64,000 nt of DNA from Eucommia ulmoides (lineage: Eukaryota > Streptophyta > Magnoliopsida > Garryales > Eucommiaceae). A program made the translations under genes and the position numbers. Below the pieces are notes generated by a model. That model was not told the DNA's origin, searched no databases, and saw only the letters and a program-made list of their open reading frames with translations. This document shows positions 1 to 10,057 of this stretch, piece after piece. Position 1 is the first letter of the stretch; each line of letters begins with the position of its first letter. The stretch is from the NCBI GenBank assembly GCA_016647705.1, contig CM028333.1:18163743-18227742 (forward strand). The letters are read 5' to 3'.

Positions 1-750
1 TCATTTTCTATTAATTTCACTGTGTTTTTCCCCATTCCGCATTGCTCGTCCACCTAAAATGTATTTCCAATTAAATATTTTCTAGATTAGTTTATATCTT
101 GTCTCTTCCGTTTTTGCCAAATTAGGAGCCAATCGAAACTAAACATTGAATTTTTACTTTCATACTACAGAACAATCATCTTCCCCTATTCCAATAATAT
201 GAACTCAATAGAATTACAAGGTTTTCTTAGTGTTGCTTAAAAGGCAGTTTTATACACACCTTGGATGTCGTTTAATAATCCAACTTAAGTGTGCTCTGTC
301 ACACTATCTATTATTTTAACAACTAAAATATTAAGTGCTACTGATAGTGAATCCCAATGTCAAGTAATATGAATATGATTGTTTATCAGTTATAATCTAA
401 TATTCCCAACCACTAACACTCCCACAATCGTGATCCACCCATTACCCCTACCAACAACACCACCCGAATCACCAACTGGCAGTATCCCAACTTCGTCGTA
501 CCCAATAATCGCCAACAAAAACAAATAACAATGCACGACGCCAATGTACTATCTATTGCAATGAAATACCATCACTCACGTGCCGAACTCACCTATCAAC
601 ACCCTGTCTCATGGTCTACCACTGGCTCGACACCCTATCTCATGCTCCACCATTGGCTCGACACCCTATCTCATGGTCCACCACTGGCTCGACACCCTAT
701 CTCATGGTCCACTATTGGCTCAACAACTGACATGTCTACAGAACCTATAA
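1..750 (-). mobile_element. Internal 5' (leader) region of a family A LTR retrotransposon, cut by the window edge
   Basis: On the minus strand this lies directly downstream of the primer-binding site at 751-767, so it is the untranslated start of the element body. Positions about 190-750 can be aligned by eye with 37,190-37,650, which holds the same place in the second family A element. No long coding frame is present. Positions 600-719 hold a 31-bp tandem repeat listed separately. The rest of the element lies outside the window. Confidence 0.6.
600..724. repeat. 31-bp minisatellite, about 4 copies
   Basis: Near-identical units of the form CTCGACACCCTATCTCATGG plus about 11 bases follow one another. 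The corresponding stretch in the second element (about 37,550-37,620) is a degenerate non-expanded version, so the array grew in this copy only. The small reading frame over it (531-755) is a by-product of the repeat. Confidence 0.85.
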
Positions 751-767
751 CCTAGGCTCTAATACCA
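751..767 (-). promoter_or_regulatory. Primer-binding site (initiator tRNA-Met type) of a family A element
   Basis: Read on the minus strand the site is TGGTATTAGAGCCTAGG, five bases beyond the LTR end at 773. Plant LTR elements primed by initiator tRNA-Met carry TGGTATCAGAGC, and this differs at one of those twelve bases. It fixes the orientation: the LTR at 773-3,844 is a 5' LTR and the body extends to lower coordinates. Confidence 0.75.
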
Positions 768-1688
768 CAAATTGTCACGCCCCACCCCGGGCATGACGTC
801 AACTTGACATTACCGGACCAACCCAAGAATATCCAAAACCAACACATATACAAACACCTTCGTCTACTTGTAAATTTTTCCTTACAAAATACATATATAC
901 CTGAACCTTCCACGATTCACGTCCGACCGACTCACCTCCAACACGACACTACCTCCGAGCTCTATCTAGGGCCAATAGTGGACCACTCCTAGCCACGGTA
1001 CTTGCACCCCAAAATTTTTATCGGTGTACTGTTTTCATAAAAAAAATATTTCGTGGATCAAGTATAAATAATAAACACTACACTTCGAAATATAAAATAA
1101 TATAATCACATATCGGGTTCCACTACCAACGAAAAGAAATAATATAACGATAATACCACATATTGCACACCACATTCGGAACTAAGTCCCCTCTGTCTAC
1201 AATGTAAAGAAATAATGTATTTAAAATATTCAATATAAATATAATAAAGTCACACACCGTACGGAAATCCAATTTTTCTGTCCCCAATGAAATAAATCAA
1301 TATATATATATTAAAAATATCCAATCCAAACATTATAAATCAATCAACCCAATTATTTTATTAATCCAGATATTTTAAAATAGCCGGTTCAAAATATTTT
1401 AAATCAACCCGTCCAAGTATTTTAGACCCACTAGCCCAACATCTTGTCACATGATAAAATATCCCATCAGTCAACCAAAATAATAGATATACCAATATAT
1501 GTGGATACACCAAACCAATGTAAAGTAATATATATAAATTTATCCAACCTGTTCACCGTATATAACAAAACACCACACCACCCTCCGACTAGCCATAGGA
1601 TTGTTTTAACCTCACGATCGGGAGTTACAACGGTACCCTACCACTCGTAGGATTTGCCTTCCTAACGGGTCACAACAACGCTCTGTCG

Positions 1689-1910
1689 GACTTTGCCCAA
1701 TAGATAATCAACGCCCTACAAGATTGTGCCTAGCAGATAAACAACATTCTGTAGGTCTATGCCTAGTAGATAATCAACATTCTGTCGGACTGGGCCTAGC
1801 AGATAAATAATGCTCTGCTGGACTATGCCTAGTAGATAAACAATGCTCTGCAGGACTATGCCTAGCAGATAATCAACGCTCTGTCGGACTATGCCTAGCA
1901 GATAATCCAC
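1689..1910. repeat. 33-bp tandem array inside LTR A, about 6-7 copies
   Basis: Units contain CTCTGTCGGACTATGCCTAG followed by CAGATAATCAACG. The same LTR position in the copies at about 31,475-31,580 and 41,480-41,600 holds only about 3-4 shorter, related units built on CCGAAGCGGATAA. Because 33 is a multiple of three, the array is open on the minus strand and encodes an 11-residue repeat (YLLGIVRQSVD-like); I treat that as a by-product and not a gene. Confidence 0.85.
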
Positions 1911-2653
1911 ATCCCTTTCGGGAAAAAAATACTATGGCATAGTTGGACCAACCATCAATTTCCACCTAAAAAACAAACGACTCGATCCACAATCATTTTA
2001 CACCATTTTAGAAATCAACTAGATTCAACAAATCATTTTCCACCATTTTAAAATCAACGTAACCCACAAAACATTTTTCCTACACACACCCAAAACCGCT
2101 TGATCCATATAAGTTGCAAATTCGTCCAATTTTAAATAAACACATTTTCCATGATATATACGAAAATACAGTTCGTAATTTACGTAGAAGACAGTACACT
2201 CACTTGGTTATCCGCTCCACAAAACTTTCACTGACTACACTCTACCGAGACTCCGGTGCCTGCGAACCTAATAGTGATAGGGCCTAAATTAATAATCTAT
2301 TTAAAATAACTTAATCATGCAATGTAGGCCCTAAGTTTCACAACTTTCCTGTCCCCACATTTCACTATGAAAAATTATCATTCGGCTAAGTTTCGCTTCG
2401 CTAAAATTTACTGTATAAACTTTAGTAATACGAACGGTCCCAAAATTTATTATTCCGATTACGAAATTTTGATGTTAGTAGTTAAATTTATCGAGTATAA
2501 AATTTAATAAGAAACGTTACCCGCTCCGAAACGGTTTTCGATTTCTTTTTTCCTTAAAAAAATTAGTTTTTGCTCCAGTACTCGTCGCCTTGGCGAATGA
2601 TCCACCGTCGCTGCAAACACGCTTTTTCTTTTCTCTGATTTGCTTACTGATGT

Positions 2654-2762
2654 GCCACCGCCTAGGCAGTTGTCCCACCCCCTAGGCGAACACACTCCAA
2701 TTTCCTTCTACTTTGCGTTTTGATGCTCCACCGCCTAGGCAAAGATTGTTACCGCCTAGGCG
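2654..2762. repeat. CCTAGGC palindrome cluster in LTR A (first copy)
   Basis: Four near-copies of ACCGCCTAGGC(GG) occur at about 2,656-2,667, 2,677-2,688, 2,729-2,740 and 2,751-2,762, with a degenerate fifth near 2,587. The core GCCTAGGC is a perfect 8-bp palindrome. The same cluster recurs at 32,371, 37,950, 42,393 and, in another LTR group, at 5,880 and 58,434. Confidence 0.8.
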
Positions 2763-3514
2763 AACGACCGTCTTCCTCGTTCAACTCCTGCTTTGATCAG
2801 AACAACCCCCTTCTTTCTCTCTTCTTCACTAACTCCGACAGTTCTTTCACCACCCCTTACCAACGACCAAAACGCACCAACACAACAGTCCGTTCTACCA
2901 ACAATACGCCACACAAATCTGATCAAACCACCCCACAACACAACACCTACACACCTACGAAACACAAAATACAAAGATCACTCTTGCCAGCAAACTTCCC
3001 TCTATCTCTACCCACTCCGGTAATTGAACACACACCACACACATCAACATACACCCACACACACTGTCAACAAAACTCCCCCACACTTACACGTAACAAA
3101 TTATCAGAGAACACACATACACACACCTGCACGCCGGTTCAAAATAGAGGAACACAACCACCGTCGATCACCCACACCCACACCCACACACTAACGACAT
3201 GCAAAATGGTGACAAACTGAACAGAGCACACATGACCAATCGCACCCACGCACATGGAATCGTCCAACCAACCAGAAGAACACACCTACCACTACTGGTG
3301 ATCACCACAGCTCCGACGACCCTTTCTCTCTCTAGATTTCTGATTTTTTTTCCTCCGTTTTCTCCTTCTTTTCTGGCTTTGAGATCATGATTTTTATGGA
3401 TCATTTAATGGCATGGGTTTTTGTGCATTAGTTTTGGATTCATTCACGCCACGTCGCCTCTCTCCCATTCTCTCTTGTCTCCGGCTGATCTCACGGCACA
3501 CGCATACACGGACA

Positions 3515-3517
<3 letters not shown>

Positions 3518-3548
<31 letters not shown>
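3518..3548. repeat. (TA)n microsatellite
   Basis: About 15 uninterrupted TA units lie near the minus-strand start of the LTR. LTR C has a shorter TA run at the equivalent place (about 45,200-45,220). Confidence 0.9.
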
Positions 3549-3550
<2 letters not shown>

Positions 3551-3844
3551 AAAATATCTTTTGTTTTAATTATGCTTTTCGCCCCCTAATTTCTTTAACT
3601 ACTCATTTTAGTCCAATTCAACCTTTTAGGATTTTTCTTAAATTGTAATTTCACCCTTTAAAAATTTAATTTTATTACTTGAATGAAAATTTGAATCCTA
3701 AGTTTAGAATAAATGTTTCTAAATTTGTAAATTGACCCCTAAACTTTTAATTTGGATATGAATTAACACAAATTTACCCCGTATTTTTCCAATTGCTCTA
3801 AAATGCAACTAAAATGATGTACGTGCTAAAATTCGAGTCTTACA

Positions 3845-4499
3845 GATGCTGTCGCACTAATTTTACAGGCTACTGCGCAACTAATAGAGTAGCAGACAAA
3901 GATGATAGAATGTCAAACGGGCTCAGAACTGAACTGGACACCTCTGCCCAACACCAACTAGTTTATCTAAATTGGATTTTGCCTAAGCACTTCAACTTAG
4001 AATTCAACTTAGATTTGTTGTCATCATAGAAATGGGCAGCACTCGGCCAATGCTTGTAATATAGGTCAACCAAACCTTGGTTGACGCTGTTCAAATCTAC
4101 AGTTAGAAGGGGTCTTCATTTCCATTATTTACTTATTTCGTTATTGGCACCTAAGGAGATGTATCAATTCGACTTGCTGTTATGAGCCTAACGGATAATT
4201 CATAACTACTTCGACTTCTTAACCTAGTTATAAAGGAGGGCAGGTAAGGGTGAGAGACAACTCAAGCAACTCGAACAGTTCAAGAATATCAAGAACATAT
4301 CAAGAACCCCATATTTTTTCATTCATTAAAAAAAGGGGGGGTAGACAGTTACAAAAACAAAAAGAGAACAGAAACAAGATTGTTCTTTTTTTTTTTTTTT
4401 TTAAAAAGACAAACATCAAAAAGAAGAATTTATTCTTCATCTTTAACCGGGGCTAAGAGAGGAGCTTTATTCCGACTCCAGAGAAGTAGGTGAACCCAG
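3845..4499. other. Unassigned stretch between LTR A and the gag-like pseudogene
   Basis: No coding family is recognised. It includes poly-T/poly-A runs near 4,325-4,405 and, at 4,229, TATAAAGGAGGG followed by an AAC/CAAG-rich stretch, which resembles an LTR promoter region but has no second copy here to confirm it. Confidence 0.3.
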
Positions 4500-5879
4500 A
4501 TTCTCTAAATGTAAGTTGGAAAAGTAGAAGGCATGCTACTCATACTTGCAGAGTTTATTGATCAATTCATGGTTCTTAGCCTTCTTTTGTTTGTTTTTCT
4601 CCAGAAGTTTGTCTCGCTTCGCCTTCATGGTATCAGAAAAGAGCTTATGATAGTTGAAGTCGGTGGCTAGGTCTCATTTGCTTCTCTCGACTTTCTTCAG
4701 ATCATCCCTGAGCTCGTAGAGATGGGAGATGGCCTGAATGTATGATGCCTCAATTGCAGCAAAGATCGCGGAAGCCTCCTCAAAGGCACGCAAACGGGGA
4801 TGATCTTCTATAGCAGTTTTTGCTACTGGCATCAAGGAATGGAAACGTTCTCCCCATTTTATCTCATTACATATTTCGGATTGGATCATTGCAAAGGCAG
4901 AAGAGTTGGTCCAGGAGGTAGAACCCATAATTGTGAAATATGGAAAAGAAAAAGATTCTTAGAGAATCAAGATGGAAGCAAAAGGGAAAATTTTGGAAGC
5001 CTGTAGAATTATAAATACTTGGTTTGGATTTAAATATACAGATAAACAAAGAGAGAGAATAAAATGAAGCATCAAAAAGTGTGAGTTAAATGTGCAAATG
5101 ACATGTACGGATAAAATACGTACCACAATTACCATAAATTCTCGGGAATTAAAAACGACGGTTACTGTTTTGATACAGGTCATGATGATAAGTATTATCA
5201 TTACTAAAAATTAATTACAGACATGCAAAAAGGAAAATTGAAAATACGGAAAGATAGTTCAGAGAGTAGTGCTCTAATCAGTGACGTTTGGTTGATTTAA
5301 CATCAGTACGACAACAACGTCAGCTGATGAGACTTGGTTCAAGGTCTGCGCTGAGCTCTTTACTGGAACCTCAACTGCTAGTATGGGAGATTCTTCTTCA
5401 TCTTCAACAACCTCAGCCTCACCTCCCTCAGTATTTTCTCCTTCCAGATCTTCTTCGAGCTCCACCACCAAGAAAGAAAGGTTTAAGTCGGGGAATTCCT
5501 CTAACACCCGCTTTTGGCAGTAAGAAAAACTTACTTTCTGAAGTTTCTTTGACTTTCCCTTGAAGAGAATCCAGAGGTTTTCGATGTCTTGTTAGGATTT
5601 CCTGGTCACAGCCATTAGCTCATTCGCCAGGTGATCTCTCTCAGATTGCAATTATTGTAGGGTGGTTGATAGGTGTGATCTACCTACATATTTTCAAACC
5701 AAATTAAGTTAGTTTTTGAGCATTTATATAGTATTTTATTATTTTTTAATTAGTTTTATTACTTTTTGTATAAATCAGGTGTGTGGGGCAAAAAGATAGG
5801 AAACTGAAATGAGATCAAACCAAAAGCGATCGAAGAACGGTGGAAAAAATAAGTTCAGAGGCAAAATTGTGAAACAGGC

Positions 5880-5964
5880 CCACTGCCTAGGCATCCAGAC
5901 CACCGCCTAGGCGGTAAAGATGCTGAGAAAACACAAACGGCTACTGACAGCCCACCGCCTAGGC
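5880..5964. repeat. CCTAGGC palindrome cluster (second LTR group)
   Basis: Three copies occur: CACTGCCTAGGC at 5,881, CACCGCCTAGGCGGT at 5,901 and CACCGCCTAGGCAG at 5,952. The middle one contains a 14-bp perfect palindrome, ACCGCCTAGGCGGT. Spacing of 20 and 51 bp is similar to that in LTR A although the rest of this LTR does not look like LTR A. Confidence 0.85.
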
Positions 5965-6584
5965 AGAAAACCAGCAGAAAGACTTTGAAGTCCACCGCTG
6001 TCTTCACCGCCGCGATAATCAACCAACTGACCTACCCACCACCATGGCGCTGAATCCCACAACTGCGGCAGTGACCCTCTGCACAGTCTATATATTTTGT
6101 TTAGATATTTTAAGATATTTCGGCTATATATATCCCCTCTCCTCTCCCTTCTCCGGCCTCTCTTGCATTTTTGAGCCCCTTAGAATATATATAAGGGTAG
6201 GTAGAGCAGTTTTAGAGGGAAATCTCACATATCAAAGTGGAGGAAAACGGCGAAGCAATTGTTGAGCGTTCTTAGCAACAAATCTTCGGACGAGGTTAAG
6301 TTCTTCGATTTCTTCTCTTATTTCTTTAACTTAGGATTTTGTGAGCATGTTTAGCTCAATTTCATTGTTTATACAGTTATGACCACGAGTTAAATGTGGA
6401 TTGTATAGGGATTAACACTATATTTATAAATATATGTTTGGATGATTTGGGTGTTGCGTTTATGTTTGTTCTTCGTAATTTGATTGTGTTTATCATATTG
6501 TTTGTTTATTATGCTTAGAATGATAAATGGAAAATACAGGGTTTGACAAACCCCGGATTTGGATTAGGGTAAACAAACACCACG

Positions 6585-6970
6585 ATTCTATAACCCAGTC
6601 GGGGTTTGGTTTGTGGACAATCGATGACGTTGGGGCAAGATTCACGTGACCTAGGGTCATTAAGACGTTGAGGGAGACTTATTTATCAACACGAAGTTGC
6701 ATTATATCCTCCGTCTTACACTCGGGAGAGGTAACGAGGGAGTTTTAGAATGGAGATTGTCTATAGGGTAAATACAACGCATGATCCAATGACCCGGTCG
6801 GGAGTTAGATTGTGTGTAATCAATGACGTTGGGAGAGACTCACGTGACCTAGGGTCGTTAAGACGTTGAGGGGGACTTCTTCGTTGACTCGACGTCATGT
6901 ATTCTCCCGTCTTACACTCGGGAGAAGTGGCAGTAGAATTTACGTACCGAGATTGTCAAATAGGTCGAAC
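6585..6970. repeat. About 190-bp direct duplication inside the solo LTR
   Basis: Two consecutive blocks share CCC(A/G)GTCGGG, CAATGACGTTGG, CACGTGACCTAGGGTC, TTAAGACGTTGAGGG and CGTCTTACACTCGGGAGA in the same order (about 6,590-6,780 and 6,795-6,965). The blocks have diverged, so this is an old tandem duplication in the leader half of the LTR. No coding potential is seen. Confidence 0.75.
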
Positions 6971-9445
6971 ATCGTAAACGTGAGTAAATCGAGATCGAAC
7001 ACGCATTTGTAAACATGTTAATCCCTAGGCAATTCTTTCGCCTAAAACATATTAGTATATTAGTATAGTTAATTTAGATTATATTAGTATTAGTTTAATT
7101 AATTAATTACATTTGTTTTTAGCCTAGATAAAGTTAGGTCATGACAAACACGATACTCGATAGTAACTACACCAATCCCTGTGGATACGATATAACCCAA
7201 TCTTTCACGATCACATTATACTAAAACTTTGACCTCGTACACTTGCGAGTAGTCAGATACGCGAGGGTGTAAATCCTCAACGTATAACGGTCTTTTTCTC
7301 TTAAAGCACATCATCTTTGGTCTAGAGGACAGCGTCCTTATCCTTTAGATCAGTATCATTTTGTTCGATTACTAGACGAGCTGAGCTAAGTTCTTTAGAT
7401 AAGATGTGGGCATCATCCCTTAAAGAAGAGTACTCTCCTCTGGCAGCAGTGATCTCTATCCTGAGCTCTCTATTCTCTGTGCGGAAGAGTGCATTGCTTT
7501 TTTATAGGGATTCTCTTTGCTCATTAGTAGAATGAAATTTTAGTTTATATCTCTCCTGAGAGGATCTTGCCAATGCAAGGTCTGTAGCCAAGCTTAGCTT
7601 CTCATTCTCTAAGGTCTGATTCTTTTACTCTAGCTTACTGAATTCAGTCATCTGGTGCATCAATTGGGCATCTAGCCCATTTTCATCCTCAGCACAGTTA
7701 ACTAGGGCGAAGGACATATACATACACTACAATAATAAAACCAGTGACGAAATAGTTAACCAAGCCATTTGAAGAATTCAAAAAACATAATAAGAGTGGT
7801 AAAAAATACCTAAAGAAGTGCACAGATCACCATTCAAAATATCTTAGGCCTGTTTTGGCCCTTAGATCTCTTCTTGACTTTATCCCAGGATTGATCGTAC
7901 AAGAATTTGATGGTGGCATCGAAGATGGCGTTATAGCCTAGGACGGAGGGCCCAACCTCATAAATGCGTTGGCACATTTGTTGTTTCGTCATACCCTGCC
8001 CACTGGAGGTCCTTTGACTAGGTACAAGGGCTGGAGAGGTCTGATGATTGGTAGAAGAAGGATCAACAATAGGAATGTTTGCTGACCTCGATGCAAATTT
8101 TGGTTCCCTACGCTCCTACGAGTTGGAAATGGGAGGGGAAGGAACCGTAACCGAAATTATCCTGTACTTACATACACTCAAAGGCTGAGAATCGTCATCT
8201 GATTTAGCAACTTCTGGGTCAACATGATGAATAGGATGATGGACTTCTGGGATAGTAGGAATCTCAGAATGATGGGTTACCGGACTGGCAACAGTTGTGG
8301 AAGCAGGTTGGGATGATGATTGACTAGTCTTTTTGGCGAGCCTTTTGACTGGCCTTTTTTATTTTTTCGTACCAAATTGTAGCTCGACCAGATCATTGAA
8401 GCGAGATAGATCTATTTCAGGCTTATTAAATGGACGATAAGTTAGTTCCTTGTAAAAATGCTCTGCTGGGACTAGCAACCTCTCCAATTTTTCTTCAATT
8501 CTGGTTGTGAGGCCGAGATTTTGACAAGCACTATCACCTACATCAGAAAACCCATAAAAGAATTTAATATCACTTGAACAGAATTTCAAACAGGAAATAG
8601 ACTATTAAGTGAATGATGGGGAAAATTACTTGGGGGTATTGAAGCGTCTTGGCACAATTGAGGGCTGCCCCACTTCTTCAGGAAAAAAACTCCCAGCCAC
8701 TAGAGAAGAAAAAGTACCATTGTTGCCAGTCCTTTACTTTGATTGGAAGGTTGGTAAGAAACGAATTTTTTTTGGGAAAAGAAAGGTAATACCTTCCGAC
8801 ATTAGAAAGGAATTTGAGGTGTCCTATACTCCTAATTGTATCGACGGTGAGGGATGCTTCATTTATTCTAGCAAGGGCAATTGCCCCGTGATTTGGTGAA
8901 AATTATTTGGGGTTAACTGGGCTGGAGTAATTTCCAGTTGACGAAAAAGGTTACGAAGAAGTGAGCAAAATGAAGAGTAAAACCATATTCGAACATCCAT
9001 AAACAAGGCATATTTCATTTTCTGTAGCATCATAGAGATATTCATTTTCAGATGGAACTCTAATTGAAACCGACGGAGGAATGTTGTATTGTTCCCTAAA
9101 TGATGAAAGTCATTCCTATGGAAACTTGCTCACATCATGATCCCTTTTGTTTTCTGAAGGATTGGAGGGTTGAGCAGCCTGAGCCGTCATTGTCTGCTCC
9201 ATTATAGGATTCGACGACGAACCGGCCTCAGTAGGACCATTCAATTGACTCAATGACATTTTACGATAAGGTAAATAGTGATCAAAATACAAAAGAAGTA
9301 TGAAAAATAGAATCTCCATTGAAGGATTAAGAAAAGAACTTACACAAAACAAAAGTGATCTTTTGTCTTTCTTCTCTTGAATCGTCGCAAAAGTTAGGAG
9401 GGCAAATGATATGGAAAAACTCCCGCTCATAAATGACATAGGCAT

Positions 9446-9779
9446 TTAGCCTTAAACGGGTTGGATCGAGTGTGAAACTTAATCTGGAATAGATAAACCC
9501 AATGGGTTATTTGGGTCGAAGCATGATAGTCCCACTTGGGTGGTAACATCGGCGGTCTTCTGAGCAAGACTCACAGCCCCATAAGGAAGCCCATATTTGG
9601 GTATCCTTAACCCTACAGTGTCCAAGGCCAAAGAACAAATAGGTTAGCTTAACATGAACGTTTTCCCTATACTTGAAGAGATGAGCCAGATTGACTATAA
9701 CGGTCCATATTTAATGGAGATTATTATAGAGATCTCTCCTGAAATCATAGAGATATTGGTTATCTTCTAAACCGTTAGG
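9446..9779. other. Unassigned stretch upstream of the minus-strand gag-like pseudogene
   Basis: It lies between the gag-like frame and the family B copy, so it would be the leader if B is that element's LTR. I see no coding motif, clear PBS or repeat in it. Confidence 0.3.
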
Positions 9780-10057
9780 AGAGTATCATAGGATTAGCGA
9801 TCTCTCCAAAGTAATGGCAACATATCTCTAAGCCTATAAAAATGGTAGATATTACTAGTAACAATTTACGATTCAATCTGCGTATTACTTTCTCCATATA
9901 CCAGATTAACTTATTCTTACACCGGAGGTTCTTTAACCGACACCACACCGGTGTCTCCAATTAGAACTCACGATTTTACAGGTTACAGGAGGAAGATGAA
10001 GAGATTTCTAGCACATGTGAAGCTGCTACACGTGATAGAGATTTTTTGGCAATATCA
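9780..10057 (-). repeat. Repeat family B, diverged copy (possible LTR)
   Basis: On the minus strand it starts GATATTGCCAAAAAATCTCT, contains ACACCGGTGTGGTGTCGG at about 9,937-9,954, then a TATA-like TTTTTATAGGCTTAGAGA. The copies at 25,942, 30,018 and 40,019 have the same three landmarks in the same order. It lies just upstream, on the same strand, of the gag-like pseudogene ending at 9,445, so it may be that element's LTR; this is inference. Confidence 0.55.

Larger units (their letters stand above)
773..3844 (-). repeat. 5' LTR of a family A gypsy-like retrotransposon (about 3.07 kb)
   Basis: On the minus strand the LTR begins TGTAAGACTC and ends GGGGCGTGACA, giving TG...CA termini. The PBS follows at 751-767. 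It contains the 33-bp repeat array at 1,689-1,910, the CCTAGGC palindromes at 2,654-2,762, CA-rich stretches and a TA microsatellite, in the same order as the LTRs at 30,822 and 40,821. The part from 3,550 to 3,844 resembles LTR C (45,240-45,480) more than the other A copies, so A and C are branches of one lineage. The outer flank after 3,844 is GATGC; the matching target duplication would lie outside the window. Confidence 0.75.
5665..7300 (+). repeat. LTR (probably solo) inserted in the gag-like pseudogene
   Basis: The sequence starts TGATAGGTGTGATCTACC, has a TATA-like CTATATATATCCCC at about 6,124 and a 3' end of the type CCCTGTGGATACGA ... CACTTGCGAGT (about 7,177-7,250), which is common at the end of plant gypsy LTRs. 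The coding sequence of the host gag-like gene resumes on both sides in the same strand, so this is an insertion. No internal region or second LTR accompanies it, hence solo LTR. I could not define a convincing 5-bp target duplication, so both ends are approximate. Confidence 0.6.
4500..9445 (-). pseudogene. Decayed gag-like gene of the PF04195 'putative gypsy-type transposon' class, split by an inserted LTR
   Basis: On the minus strand the frame opening near 9,259 starts MSLSQLNGPTEAG and runs, through stops, to a diverged PF04195-like region at about 9,120-8,600. Typical segments are FREQYNIPPSVSIRVPSENE and KVKDWQQWYFFFSSGWEF; family members have an F-R-E-Y-x-I-P start and a W-K-x-R-Y-F-F-V-x-G-D-W-E end. 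A long hydrophilic coiled coil follows (about 7,500-7,310, KSNALFRTENRELRIEI onward), then, beyond the inserted LTR, CQKRVLEEFPDLNLSF and an acidic tail ending in a stop at 5,274. A further exon-like frame at 4,928-4,674 (HPRLRAFEEASAIFAAIEAS) may be its 3' part. Several in-frame stops make it non-functional. Such proteins belong to plant LTR elements; their role is not established. It parallels the plus-strand pseudogene at 61,400-63,960. Confidence 0.65.

Noticed and set aside
1716..1910. Minus-strand frame with an 11-residue YLLGIV repeat
   Set aside because: A 33-bp tandem array is automatically open in frame. No start context, signal or relative supports a protein.
2720..3220. 166-codon frame rich in Thr, His and Pro
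   Set aside because: It lies in the CA-rich part of an LTR; the equivalent stretches of the other LTR copies give different, broken frames. No domain is visible.
773..3844. First LTR A copy as a solo LTR
   Set aside because: A PBS lies at its inner end and the following sequence matches the leader of the second element, so a body exists and runs off the window.
5274..5563. 91-codon plus-strand frame at 5,288-5,563
   Set aside because: Antisense to the acidic tail (VELEEDLEGENTEGGEAE) of the gag-like pseudogene, whose family-like pattern supports the minus strand.
5665..7300. Exact 5-bp target duplication for the LTR inside the gag-like gene
   Set aside because: Several start/end pairs were tried (TGATAGG or TGTGATC with CCTCA or TATAA ends); none gave a matching 5-bp flank, so only approximate borders are given.
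8609..8899. 96-codon plus-strand frame
   Set aside because: It is the antisense of the decayed gag-like region that reads WQQWYFFFSSGWEF on the minus strand.
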